64,000 nucleotides of DNA from an uncultured Castellaniella sp. (lineage in GTDB: Bacteria > Pseudomonadota > Gammaproteobacteria > Burkholderiales > Burkholderiaceae_B): assembly GCF_937988725.1 (NCBI RefSeq), contig NZ_CALKHS010000003.1:248001-312000 (forward strand). Direction: 5' to 3'. The notes under the pieces were generated by a model. That model was not told where the DNA came from and ran no database searches. It saw only the letters and a list, made by a program, of their open reading frames with translations. The translations under genes were made by a program, and so were the position numbers. Positions 42,344 through 50,668 of this stretch are shown here, piece after piece. Positions within the stretch are counted from its first letter, which is position 1, and each line of letters opens with the position of its first letter.

Positions 42344-43120
42344 ATGCGGCATCTGACAGCCTGGCGCGACTGGCGCGGCTGGGTCCCGGCCGAATGCCCG
42401 GGCTGCGGGCTGCGGATGGCCGGGCAGGGGCTGTGCCCCGCGTGCGCGGGGGCGCTGGCCATGGACCCGGGTCTCCCGCGATGCGCGGTCTGCATGCATC
42501 CCCTGGCGGCGGGCCGGTGCCCGGACTGCGCGCCCGCCGCGCCGGCGTACGACCGGATCATCGCCGCTTTCGACTACCGGGACCTGGGCCGCGAGTTGGT
42601 CCAGGCCTACAAGATCCGATGCCGCCTGTCGCTGGCCGATGTGCTGGCGGACCGGATGGCCTGCGCCGTGCGCGGGGCGTGGGCGGCCGGCGCGGATGTT
42701 CCCCGCTGGATCGTCCCTGTGCCGGCCCGGCGCCTAGCCTTGCGCCAGCGCGGCTTCAGCCCTCCCGCCGAGATCGCCCGCCTGCTGGCGCCGCGCCTGG
42801 GGCTGGCCTGCCGTCTGACGGCGGTGCGCCGCCTGCGGGACGGCCGCAAGCAGGCGGCGCTGGGGCGCGCGGACCGGCTGGAGGCCCAGGCGGGCCTGTA
42901 CGCCTGCGACGGTCCGCGGGACCGGCGCGGCCTGTCCGGGGCATGGCGCCGTCCGGCGGCGGACCTGGCGGGCGCCCGGATCGCCGTCGTTGATGACGTG
43001 CTGACGACCGGCGCGACGATGCATGCGGTGGCCATGGCGCTGAAGGCGGCGGGGGCGGGCAGCGTGGAGGGCTGGGTACTGGCCCGCGCCGTGCGTCACG
43101 GGGCGGGGCCTCGATCCTGA
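42344..43120 (+). CDS. ComF-family phosphoribosyltransferase-like protein
   Basis: Protein of 258 residues with an N-terminal double zinc-ribbon (ECPGCGLRMAGQGLCPACAG, then CAVCMHPL and CPDCAP) and a C-terminal phosphoribosyltransferase domain (IVPVPARRLALRQRGFSPP; PRPP loop IAVVDDVLTTGATMHAV). This is the ComF/GntX layout, linked to DNA uptake in competent bacteria but also widespread elsewhere. GGAAGG lies eight bases before ATG 42344, so that start is preferred to an ATG 11 codons upstream. Confidence 0.92.
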   Translation: MRHLTAWRDWRGWVPAECPGCGLRMAGQGLCPACAGALAMDPGLPRCAVCMHPLAAGRCPDCAPAAPAYDRIIAAFDYRDLGRELVQAYKIRCRLSLADVLADRMACAVRGAWAAGADVPRWIVPVPARRLALRQRGFSPPAEIARLLAPRLGLACRLTAVRRLRDGRKQAALGRADRLEAQAGLYACDGPRDRRGLSGAWRRPAADLAGARIAVVDDVLTTGATMHAVAMALKAAGAGSVEGWVLARAVRHGAGPRS

Positions 43121-43181
43121 GGGCGCCGGCGGCGCTCTACAATCGGGGCCTGTCCCTTGTGACCGTCACCGTCCCGCATCC

Positions 43182-43652
43182 ATGTTTCACATCGTTCTGG
43201 TCGAACCCGAAATCCCGCCCAACACGGGCAACATCATCCGGCTGACCGCCAATACCGGCGCCCATCTGCACCTGGTGCGTCCGCTGGGGTTTCCCCTGGA
43301 CGACGCCCGCATGCGCCGGGCGGGGCTGGACTATCACGAATGGGCCGACATGCGGGTGCACGACAGCCTGGCCCAGGCGCTGGAGGCCATCGGCGGAGAT
43401 CCCGCCCGACGTTTCGCCCTGACGACGCGCGGTTCGGTCCTGATCGGGGAATGTCCCCTGCGGGCGGGCGACGTCTTCGTCTTCGGCCGGGAAACCGCCG
43501 GCCTGTCGGATGAACAGATGCGGTTCTTTCCGCCCGGCCAGCGCATCCGCCTGCCCATGCGGCCGCAGCAGCGCAGCCTGAACCTGTCCAATGCCGTGGC
43601 GGTGACGGTATTCGAGGCCTGGCGGCAGGCCGGTTACGAAGGCGGCGTCTGA
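43182..43652 (+). CDS. trmL: tRNA (cytidine(34)-2'-O)-methyltransferase TrmL
   Basis: SPOUT-fold methyltransferase that 2'-O-methylates the wobble base of certain leucine tRNAs. All three motifs are present: PEIPPNTGNIIRLTANTG at the N-terminus, FVFGRETAGLSDEQM, and the C-terminal knot RSLNLSNAVAVTVFEAWRQ. Length of 156 residues is exact for the family. It lies downstream of the ComF-like gene with a 61-base gap and is convergent with gpsA. Confidence 0.96.
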   Translation: MFHIVLVEPEIPPNTGNIIRLTANTGAHLHLVRPLGFPLDDARMRRAGLDYHEWADMRVHDSLAQALEAIGGDPARRFALTTRGSVLIGECPLRAGDVFVFGRETAGLSDEQMRFFPPGQRIRLPMRPQQRSLNLSNAVAVTVFEAWRQAGYEGGV

Positions 43653-43704
43653 CGCCAGGGCGCGGGCCGCGCAAGGGGCGCGCCCGGATCGTGGCGGCGA
43701 GCGC

Positions 43705-44739
43705 TTATTCCGACCGCGCTTCGCGGGCCAGCAGCGCCGCGACGGCCTGACGAGGCGACAGGCCTTCGAACAGCACCTGGCAGACCGCTTCCGTGATGGG
43801 CAGCTCGATCTCGTGGCGCCGCCCCAGCGCCAGGGCCGCGCGGGCGCAGCGCACCCCTTCGGCCGTCATGCCGCCGGCCAGGATGGCGTCCAGCGGCCGG
43901 CCCTGGCCGATCGCCACGCCGACCTGGCGGTTGCGGGACAGATCCCCCGTGGCGGTCAGCACCAGGTCGCCCAGGCCCGTCAGGCCCGTGAAGGTTTCCG
44001 CCCGTCCGCCCAGGGCCACGCCCAGGCGCTGGATTTCCGCCAGGCCGCGAGTGATGAGCGCCGCCCGGGCGTTGGTGCCCAGGTTCAGCCCGTCGCTGAT
44101 GCCGCAGGCGATGGCCATGACGTTCTTCAGGGCGCCGCCGACTTCCACGCCGATGATGTCCCGCGTGGTGTAGATGCGGGCCTGGGTGCCGTGGAAGGCC
44201 GCTTGCGCCGCTTGCCCGGTTTCCGCGTGGGAACTGGCGACCGTCAGCGCGACGGGCAGGCCCTGGGCGACTTCCCGGGCGAAAGAAGGGCCGGACAGCA
44301 CCCCGGCCTGCAGCCGGTCGTCATGGGGCAGCGAGCCGCTGACGATCTGGTGCGGCCATTGCAGGGTGTCCGGGCTGATGCCCTTGCACGTCCACAGCAG
44401 GTGGATGGGCGAATGCGACCCGGCGGACAGGTCCCGGGCCAGTTGCCGGCACACATCGCCCAGCCCCGCCATGGGCACCCCAAGCACGATCAACCGGATG
44501 GCGTCGTCCGGACCTTGCCGCACGTGGGCCAGGGCGGCCGACCAGTCATCGGTGGCCGTCAGCGAGGACGGCAGATCGATGTCCGGCAGGTAGCGCGGAT
44601 TGCGCCGGGTCTGCCGGACGGCGCGGACCGTATCGGCGTCGCGCGCCCAGAGCAGGGTGTCGCTGCGCTGGCTGGCCAGCGCGGCCAGCGCCGTGCCCCA
44701 GCTGCCTGCGCCCAGCACCGTGAGCCGAACGGATGACAT
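43705..44739 (-). CDS. gpsA: Glycerol-3-phosphate dehydrogenase [NAD(P)+]
   Basis: Cytoplasmic enzyme making sn-glycerol-3-phosphate from dihydroxyacetone phosphate for phospholipid synthesis. The N-terminal Rossmann loop is VLGAGSWGTALAALAS. LSGPSFAREVAQGLPVAL and the catalytic Lys region GGALKNVMAIACGISDGL, followed by NARAALITRGLAE, are diagnostic. Length is 344 residues. It is the last gene of the operon reading rhodanese–grxC–secB–gpsA on the minus strand, 73 bases after secB. Confidence 0.97.
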   Translation of the reverse strand: MSSVRLTVLGAGSWGTALAALASQRSDTLLWARDADTVRAVRQTRRNPRYLPDIDLPSSLTATDDWSAALAHVRQGPDDAIRLIVLGVPMAGLGDVCRQLARDLSAGSHSPIHLLWTCKGISPDTLQWPHQIVSGSLPHDDRLQAGVLSGPSFAREVAQGLPVALTVASSHAETGQAAQAAFHGTQARIYTTRDIIGVEVGGALKNVMAIACGISDGLNLGTNARAALITRGLAEIQRLGVALGGRAETFTGLTGLGDLVLTATGDLSRNRQVGVAIGQGRPLDAILAGGMTAEGVRCARAALALGRRHEIELPITEAVCQVLFEGLSPRQAVAALLAREARSE

Positions 44740-44812
44740 AGGGTGGGTCCTGGTGGTGGCCGTGGGCGGCGGGTTCCGACGACCGGGGGCCGGACGGAAC
44801 CCGCCGGTTTCG

Positions 44813-45319
44813 TCAGTTGCGGGCGCCCGGGGGCAGGATCAGGCCCGAGTCTTCGCCCTGGGACTGTTCGCCGGCCTGTTGGGCCATCCGTTGCTCGTAC
44901 AGCGCCTGGAAGTTCATTTCGCTGAGATGCAGCGGCGGCAGCGAGGTGCGCGTGATGGCATCGGCCACGTTGGCCCGCAGGTAGGGGTAGAGCATCGTCG
45001 GGCAGACGATGCCCAGCAGCGGGTCGAGCTGGTCGGCCGGGATGTTGGAGGCTTCGAAGATGCCGGCCTGGCTGAGTTCGACCAGGTACAGGACCTTGTC
45101 GCCGATGCGCGTGGTGACGGTGGCGGTGACCACGGATTCGAAGACGGATTCAGCCAGCTGCTGGCCGCCGACCTGGATCGAGACTTCCACGGTCGGGCCT
45201 TCCGGTTCCAGGAAGATGGCCGGCGCATTGGGCATTTCCAGCGACAGGTCCTTGACGTAGGTGCGTTGCAGCCCGAAGCTTGGGGCTTGGCCGTTTTCGG
45301 TTTGGTTTTCTTCAGACAT
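44813..45319 (-). CDS. secB: Protein-export chaperone SecB
   Basis: Tetrameric chaperone keeping preproteins unfolded and delivering them to SecA. The 168-residue protein has the typical acidic character and the conserved core FSLQRTYVKDLS-like FGLQRTYVKDLSLEMPNAP, IFEASNIPADQL and LLGIVCPTMLYPYLR, then FQALYEQRM near the C-terminus. Both tails are polar and probably disordered. It sits between grxC and gpsA, a standard arrangement. Confidence 0.97.
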   Translation of the reverse strand: MSEENQTENGQAPSFGLQRTYVKDLSLEMPNAPAIFLEPEGPTVEVSIQVGGQQLAESVFESVVTATVTTRIGDKVLYLVELSQAGIFEASNIPADQLDPLLGIVCPTMLYPYLRANVADAITRTSLPPLHLSEMNFQALYEQRMAQQAGEQSQGEDSGLILPPGARN

Positions 45320-45355
45320 GGGGTTTTCCGTGCGAGATGGGGTGGGGTATCGGAA

Positions 45356-45613
45356 TCAGGCCTGCAGCAGCGGCAACAGGCCGTTGGCGCGGTCCAGGGC
45401 GGAAAGGTCGTCGAAGCCGCCGACATGGCGCTCGTCGATGTAGATCTGCGGGACCGTGCGCCGGCCGGTGCGTTCCATCATGACGGCGCGCTGGGCGGGA
45501 TCGCGGTCCACGTAGATTTTACGGATGTCCTGGACGCCGCGTTGTTTCAGCAGCATCTCGGCGCGTGTGCAGTAGGGGCACACGGTGGTGCAGTACATGG
45601 TGACTTGGGCCAT
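45356..45613 (-). CDS. grxC: Glutaredoxin 3
   Basis: Small dithiol redox protein of 85 residues. The active site is CPYC in YCTTVCPYCTRAEMLLKQRG (residues ~11–14 of the mature chain), with the cis-proline region RTVPQIYIDERHVGGFDDL for glutathione binding. Length and motifs fit GrxC. It lies 13 bases after the rhodanese-like gene and 36 before secB, so co-expression is likely. Confidence 0.96.
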   Translation of the reverse strand: MAQVTMYCTTVCPYCTRAEMLLKQRGVQDIRKIYVDRDPAQRAVMMERTGRRTVPQIYIDERHVGGFDDLSALDRANGLLPLLQA

Positions 45614-45626
45614 CTTGGGGACTCGA

Positions 45627-46037
45627 TCAGGATTTTTTCAGCGGCATGCCGCCTTCGGTCCAGGCGTTCAGGCCGCCGTCCAGGCAGAACGCGCGGGTGA
45701 AGCCGTGCTTGCGCAGTTGCGCCACGGCGCGGGCGCCTTCACGGCCCTGGGCATCGACGATGACCACGGGCTTGTCCTGGGACAGGGTGCCCAGGTGGGC
45801 GTCCAGCGTGTCCAGGGTGATGTTGCGCGCCTGGGGGATGTGGCCGGCCTTGAATTGCTCGGCCGGGCGGATGTCCACGAACACGCCTTGCTCGCGGTTG
45901 ATCTGGTCGATGGCGTCGGTCAGGGCGATGCGCGCGTTCGAGCGCCCTTTGCTCAGGCCGGGCCACAGCAGCATGGCGCCCGACGCCAGGGCGATGAGCA
46001 GGATCCAGAGGTTGTTCTGGCTGAGTAAAAAGTCCAC
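45627..46037 (-). CDS. Membrane-anchored rhodanese-like protein without catalytic cysteine
   Basis: Protein of 136 residues: one N-terminal transmembrane segment (NNLWILLIALASGAMLLWP), then a rhodanese domain (GVFVDIRPAEQFKAGHIPQA and GGLNAWTEGGMPL). At the catalytic loop the usual Cys is missing: the sequence reads VIVDAQGREGARAV, so sulfur transfer by the normal mechanism is not possible. This resembles YibN-type proteins found beside grxC and secB. GTG 46037 is chosen because AGGAAC stands six bases upstream; a TTG eight codons earlier is less likely. Confidence 0.9.
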   Translation of the reverse strand: MDFLLSQNNLWILLIALASGAMLLWPGLSKGRSNARIALTDAIDQINREQGVFVDIRPAEQFKAGHIPQARNITLDTLDAHLGTLSQDKPVVIVDAQGREGARAVAQLRKHGFTRAFCLDGGLNAWTEGGMPLKKS

Positions 46038-46125
46038 AGAGGTTCCTGTAACAACGGTCAAGGGAAATTGTATGCCGGGGATTATAAAATGGTCGGCAGT
46101 TTTGAACTTCGCAGGTTAACCGATC

Positions 46126-46878
46126 ATGCACAAACTGGTCCTCATGCGCCATGGTGAAAGCCAATGGAATCTCGAAAACCGCTTCACCGGATGGACCGAT
46201 GTGGACCTGACGGACACCGGCCGAGCCCAGGCGCGGCAGGCGGGCGAACTGTTGCGCGCCCAGGGATATGAATTCGATCTGGCCTTCGCGTCGGTGCTCA
46301 AGCGCGCCATCCGCACGCTCTGGATCGCCCTGGATGCGATGGATGCCATGCATACGCCGATCGGGCTGAGCTGGCGCCTGAACGAACGCCATTACGGCGC
46401 CCTGCAGGGGCTGAACAAGGCCGAGACCGCCGCCAAATACGGCGAAGCCCAGGTGCTGCAGTGGCGCCGCGCCTATGCCATCGCCCCGGAACCCCTGTCG
46501 GAAGACGATCCCCGTCACCCGCGGTTCGACGAGCGGTACCGCCGCGTGCCGGCGGACCAGCTGCCCGCCACGGAATGCCTGCGCGACACCGTCGACCGGG
46601 TGGTGCCGTTCTGGAACGATTCCATCGCGCCGGCGATCCGGTCGGGGCGGCGGGTGCTGGTGTCGGCCCACGGCAACAGTCTGCGGGCGCTGATCAAGCA
46701 TCTGGACGGCGTGTCCGACGAGGACATCGTCGGACTGAATATCCCGACCGGCCAGCCGCTGGTCTACGAACTGGACGACGAACTTCGGCCCCTGCGCCAC
46801 TACTACCTGGGCGACGAGGAGCAGATCCGCGCCGCCATGCAGGCGGTGGCGAATCAGGGCAAGGCAAGCCAGGCCTGA
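46126..46878 (+). CDS. gpmA: 2,3-bisphosphoglycerate-dependent phosphoglycerate mutase
   Basis: Glycolytic/gluconeogenic enzyme interconverting 3- and 2-phosphoglycerate. The phospho-histidine is in LVLMRHGESQWNLENRFTGW at residue ~9. LNERHYGALQGLNKAETA and the second histidine in VSAHGNSLRALIKHL are present. Length of 250 residues is normal. It is the first gene of a plus-strand run gpmA–envC-like–ctpA–thiF-like, divergent from the rhodanese operon over an 88-base AT-rich gap (ATTATAAAAT near 46081). Confidence 0.97.
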   Translation: MHKLVLMRHGESQWNLENRFTGWTDVDLTDTGRAQARQAGELLRAQGYEFDLAFASVLKRAIRTLWIALDAMDAMHTPIGLSWRLNERHYGALQGLNKAETAAKYGEAQVLQWRRAYAIAPEPLSEDDPRHPRFDERYRRVPADQLPATECLRDTVDRVVPFWNDSIAPAIRSGRRVLVSAHGNSLRALIKHLDGVSDEDIVGLNIPTGQPLVYELDDELRPLRHYYLGDEEQIRAAMQAVANQGKASQA

Positions 46879-46879
46879 T

Positions 46880-48277
46880 ATGCGTCATGTCGGCCTGGGG
46901 CTGTTGCTGTGTCTGGCCGCGGTCTGCGCCCAGGCGCAATCTTCTTTGCAGACGCGCCAGACGCAGGCCCGCGAGGACCGGCAGGCGCTGCGCGAGCAGA
47001 TCGACGCCTTGCAGAAGCGCATCGGGGCGACCGAGTCCGCCCGCCAGGACGCCACCGTCGCGCTGAAGGATTCGGAACAGGCGATTTCCGACATCAGCCG
47101 CAAGCTGGCCGATCTGGACCAGCGCCACAAGGCGCTGACCGAGACCCTGCAGCGCCTCCAGGCCGCCCGCCAGCAGCAGACCGCCGAATTCGACCGCCAG
47201 CGCAAGGCGCTGGCCGACCAGTTGCGGGCGCAGTACGCCAGCGGCCTGTCGCCCTGGACGGCCCTGCTGTCCGGCCGGGATCCCCAGGAAATCGGCCGCG
47301 AGCTGGCCTACCTGGCCTATGTGTCGCGGGCCCGGACCAAGGACCTGAAGGCCTTGCAGGACACCGTGGCGCGGCTGTCGGAACTGCAGCGGCAGACCGA
47401 TGCCAGCCAGAAGGAACTGGCCGCCCTGGTGGAGGACACCCAGGCGCAGAAGCAGGCCTTGCAGACCCAGCAGGCTCAGCGCCAGGATGTTCTGGCTCAG
47501 GTGCAGTCGCGCCTGAAGGACGAACACCGGCAGGCCAAGGATCTCCAGGCCCGGGACGGGCGGCTGGGGAATCTGATCCAGTCGCTGGATGTCGAGATCG
47601 CCCGGGCGGAGGCCCGCCGCCAGGCGGCGCTCAAGGCCGCGGCCGAGCGCCGCGCCAAGGAACGGGCGGAACAGGCGCGGCGCGAACAGCAGCGCCTGAA
47701 GGCGCAGCGCGAGCAGGCGGCCCGTGAGGCGCAGCAGGTGCGCGAACAGGCCGAACGCCACGTTCGGGAATCGGCGGGGCAGGGCCTGTCCGCCGAAGAA
47801 CAGGCTGCGACTCCGGCCTCCGCCCGGTCCGAGCCGCCCGCGTCGTCCCCCGCCGAGGACGAAGTCCGGGCGGTGCCCGACAAGGGCTTCGCCGGTCTGC
47901 ACAAGAACCTGATCCGCCCGGTGTCAGGCGAGGTCCAGGGGCGCTTCGGCATGCAGCGTCCCGAAGGCGGCGTGTGGCGCGGCATCGTGCTGCGCGCGGC
48001 CGTAGGCACGCCGGTGCGCGCCGTGGCCTCCGGCCGGGTCGTGTATGCGCATTGGCTCAGCGGTTTCGGCAATCTGCTCATCATCGACCACGGCCAGCAG
48101 TATCTCAGCATCTATGGCTACAACCAGGCCCTGCTCAAGCAGGTGGGCGACGTGGTCTCGGCCGGGGACGTCGTCGCCCGGGTCGGCGCCACCGGAGGGC
48201 AGGTGGAACCAGGCCTGTATTTCGAGTTGCGCCATCAGGGGGCCCCGATCAATCCCCAACTATGGCTGCGGCCTTAA
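46880..48277 (+). CDS. envC: EnvC-like murein hydrolase activator (coiled coil plus degenerate LytM domain)
   Basis: Periplasmic cell-division factor of 465 residues. A signal peptide (LLLCLAAVCAQAQS) is followed by a long coiled coil (about 25–300) rich in Gln, Ala, Arg and Glu, and a C-terminal M23/LytM domain (about 345–465). The zinc ligands of active LytM enzymes are not kept: the HxGxD region reads VWRGIVL, and the final HxH region reads YFELRHQG. This is the EnvC pattern, which activates amidases instead of cutting peptidoglycan. The ATG is one base after the gpmA stop. Confidence 0.93.
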   Translation: MRHVGLGLLLCLAAVCAQAQSSLQTRQTQAREDRQALREQIDALQKRIGATESARQDATVALKDSEQAISDISRKLADLDQRHKALTETLQRLQAARQQQTAEFDRQRKALADQLRAQYASGLSPWTALLSGRDPQEIGRELAYLAYVSRARTKDLKALQDTVARLSELQRQTDASQKELAALVEDTQAQKQALQTQQAQRQDVLAQVQSRLKDEHRQAKDLQARDGRLGNLIQSLDVEIARAEARRQAALKAAAERRAKERAEQARREQQRLKAQREQAAREAQQVREQAERHVRESAGQGLSAEEQAATPASARSEPPASSPAEDEVRAVPDKGFAGLHKNLIRPVSGEVQGRFGMQRPEGGVWRGIVLRAAVGTPVRAVASGRVVYAHWLSGFGNLLIIDHGQQYLSIYGYNQALLKQVGDVVSAGDVVARVGATGGQVEPGLYFELRHQGAPINPQLWLRP

Positions 48278-48359
48278 TTTCTGTACTATGTTGAGTTTGG
48301 CGCGGGCGCATTGCGTGGCGGGCCGGTCTGACGGCAGGACACTTGTTTAGGAAACGTGC

Positions 48360-49868
48360 ATGGGCATGCGAAAGAATCGATCATTGGGGTGGATTGCGGC
48401 AGGTTTTCTGGGAGGCATCCTGGTCAGCCTGGGCATCACGGCAGCCGCCCAGAAGGGCGAACCGCTGCCGCTCAAAAGCCTGCAGCAGTTCGCCAACGTC
48501 TATGGCGCCATCAAGTCCAGCTACGTCGAACCCGTGGCCGACCAGGTGCTGATGGACGATGCCATCAAGGGCCTGTTCGCCGATCTGGATCCGCATTCCG
48601 TCTATCTGGACGAGGAAGCCTACAAGCAGATGCAGGACATCACGCGCGGCGGCTTCGGCGGGCTGGGCATCGAAATCGGCACCCAGGACGGCATGCCCAA
48701 GGTCATCGCCCCCATCGAGGACACCCCGGCGGCGCGCGCCGGCATCCTGACCGGCGACCTGATCACGCAGATCAATGGCGAACCCACCAAGGGCATGTCC
48801 CTGAACGATGCCGTCAAGAAAATGCGCGGCGAACCGGGCACCCCCATCGACCTGACCGTCGAACGCGCCGGCAGTCCCAAGCCGCTGAAATTCCACATCG
48901 TCCGGGAAATGATCAAGACCCGCAGCGTGCGGGGCAAGATGCTGGCGCACGACATCGCCTATGTGCGCATCAGCCAGTTCCAGGACCGCACGACCACCGA
49001 CCTGGTCAAGATGCTGTCTGATCTGTCCAAGAAGCAGGCGCCCAAGGGCCTGGTCCTGGATCTGCGCAACGACCCGGGCGGCCTGCTGGACGGGGCGATC
49101 GGCGTGACCTCGGCCTTCATCGATTCCGGCAAGCTGGTGGTCTCGACCAAAGGCCGCATTCCCTCGTCCAACGAAGAATTCTATGCGCGCTCCCTGAACA
49201 GCAGCCATGGCGTCGATGCCGGGGTCACGCTGCCCTCCTGGACGCGCACGGTGCCCATGGTCGTGCTGGTCAACGTCGGCTCGGCCTCGGCCTCGGAGAT
49301 CGTGGCGGGCGCCCTGCAGGATTACAAGCGCGCCCAGATCATCGGCAACCGCACGTTCGGCAAGGGGTCGGTGCAATCGGTGCTGCAGCTCAGCAAGGAC
49401 ACCGGCATCAAGCTGACCACGGCCCGCTATTACACGCCCAATGGGCGCTCCATCCAGAATACCGGGGTGGCGCCCGACCACGTCGTCGACGACAGCGCCG
49501 CCGGCAATCTGTTCCGCATCCAGCGCGAGGTCGATCTGCAGCATCACCTGACCAACCAGGCCGCGCAGCAGACCGACAAAGACGATGAGAACGACTTCGT
49601 GCCGGGCGAAATCAAGATGTTCGAATTCGGCGGCGCCGATGACTGGCAGCTGCAGCAGGCGCTCAATGCCCTGCAGGGGCGTCCGGTGCTGAAGTCCGAC
49701 CCGGCGCAGGTGCGCCAGGCGCGGGCCGCCACGGACAAGGAAAATTCGGCGAAACCGGCGCCTTCGGCCTCCAGACCGGCTCCGGCTGAAAAAAAAACCC
49801 TGAATAATGGCTCGGGCGCGGTGGAACACTACCGGATCACCCCGGAAGGGATGATCAAGGTCCAATGA
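48360..49868 (+). CDS. ctpA: S41 family C-terminal processing peptidase (CtpA)
   Basis: Periplasmic serine protease of 502 residues with an N-terminal membrane anchor or signal (SLGWIAAGFLGGILVSLGI). The PDZ domain (about 95–180) contains GFGGLGIEIG. The catalytic domain has the Ser in NVGSASASEIVAGALQDYKR and the Lys in IGNRTFGKGSVQ. A Ser/Pro/Lys-rich C-terminal tail of about 50 residues follows. In-frame ATGs exist at 48360 and 48366; AGGAAA supports the first. It follows the EnvC-like gene, consistent with a role in cell-envelope turnover. Its stop overlaps the next start (ATGA). Confidence 0.95.
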   Translation: MGMRKNRSLGWIAAGFLGGILVSLGITAAAQKGEPLPLKSLQQFANVYGAIKSSYVEPVADQVLMDDAIKGLFADLDPHSVYLDEEAYKQMQDITRGGFGGLGIEIGTQDGMPKVIAPIEDTPAARAGILTGDLITQINGEPTKGMSLNDAVKKMRGEPGTPIDLTVERAGSPKPLKFHIVREMIKTRSVRGKMLAHDIAYVRISQFQDRTTTDLVKMLSDLSKKQAPKGLVLDLRNDPGGLLDGAIGVTSAFIDSGKLVVSTKGRIPSSNEEFYARSLNSSHGVDAGVTLPSWTRTVPMVVLVNVGSASASEIVAGALQDYKRAQIIGNRTFGKGSVQSVLQLSKDTGIKLTTARYYTPNGRSIQNTGVAPDHVVDDSAAGNLFRIQREVDLQHHLTNQAAQQTDKDDENDFVPGEIKMFEFGGADDWQLQQALNALQGRPVLKSDPAQVRQARAATDKENSAKPAPSASRPAPAEKKTLNNGSGAVEHYRITPEGMIKVQ

Positions 49869-50668
49869 CGCCCGATGATCCGGCTGCGCTGGGCGATGCG
49901 CAGCTGATGCGCTACGCCCGGCACATCCTCCTGGATGAGCTGGGCATCGAAGGCCAGGAACGCCTGCTGGCTGCCCGGGTGCTGATCCTGGGGGCCGGCG
50001 GCCTGGGGTCTCCCGCCGCCCTGTATCTGGCCGCCGCGGGGGTGGGAAAGCTGCTGCTGGTCGACGACGACGCCGTCGAACTCAGCAATCTGCAGCGCCA
50101 GATCCTGCATACGATGGCGGGCCTGGGGCGGCCCAAGGCCGAATCAGGGCGCGATGCCCTGCTGGCCATCAATCCCGACATCCAGGTGCAGGCCCTGGTC
50201 GAGCGGCTGGACGAGACCCGCCTGCGCGAACTGACCGCCCAGGTCGACCTGGTGCTGGATTGCAGCGACAATTTCGCCACCCGGCATGCCATCAACCGGG
50301 CGTGCGTGGCCAACCGGGTGCCTCTGGTGTCGGGGGCCGCCATCAAGTTTTCCGGCCAGATCAGCGTCTACGATCTGCGCGACGACGCGTCCCCCTGCTA
50401 CCACTGTCTGTTCCCCGAGGCCGACGACGTCGAGGAACTGCGCTGCGCCACCACCGGGGTGCTGGGGCCTCTGGTGGGCATGGTGGGCAGCGTGCAGGCC
50501 GCCGAGGCCATCAAGCTGATCGCCGGCATGGGCGAACCCCTGGTCGGGCGTCTGCTGTCGGTGGATGCCCTGCGCATGCAGTGGCACACGATCCGTTTCA
50601 GGCGCGATCCCGAGTGCCCGGTATGCGCCCGGCGTGCGCCTGCCGCAGCAGGGCGCTCAGGCGATTGA
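49865..50668 (+). CDS. ThiF/MoeB/HesA-family adenylyltransferase
   Basis: E1-like enzyme of 267 residues that should adenylate the C-terminus of a ThiS/MoaD-type sulfur carrier. The nucleotide loop is ILGAGGLGSPAALYLAAAGV, then VDDDAVELSNLQRQILH with the catalytic Arg. The structural zinc site is CYHCLF plus CPVCARR near the C-terminus. It lacks a C-terminal rhodanese domain. MoeB and ThiF roles cannot be separated by eye, and no thiamine or molybdopterin gene is adjacent. It overlaps ctpA by four bases. Its 3' end overlaps the convergent nucleotidase gene by 71 bases. Confidence 0.94.
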   Translation: MTPDDPAALGDAQLMRYARHILLDELGIEGQERLLAARVLILGAGGLGSPAALYLAAAGVGKLLLVDDDAVELSNLQRQILHTMAGLGRPKAESGRDALLAINPDIQVQALVERLDETRLRELTAQVDLVLDCSDNFATRHAINRACVANRVPLVSGAAIKFSGQISVYDLRDDASPCYHCLFPEADDVEELRCATTGVLGPLVGMVGSVQAAEAIKLIAGMGEPLVGRLLSVDALRMQWHTIRFRRDPECPVCARRAPAAAGRSGD

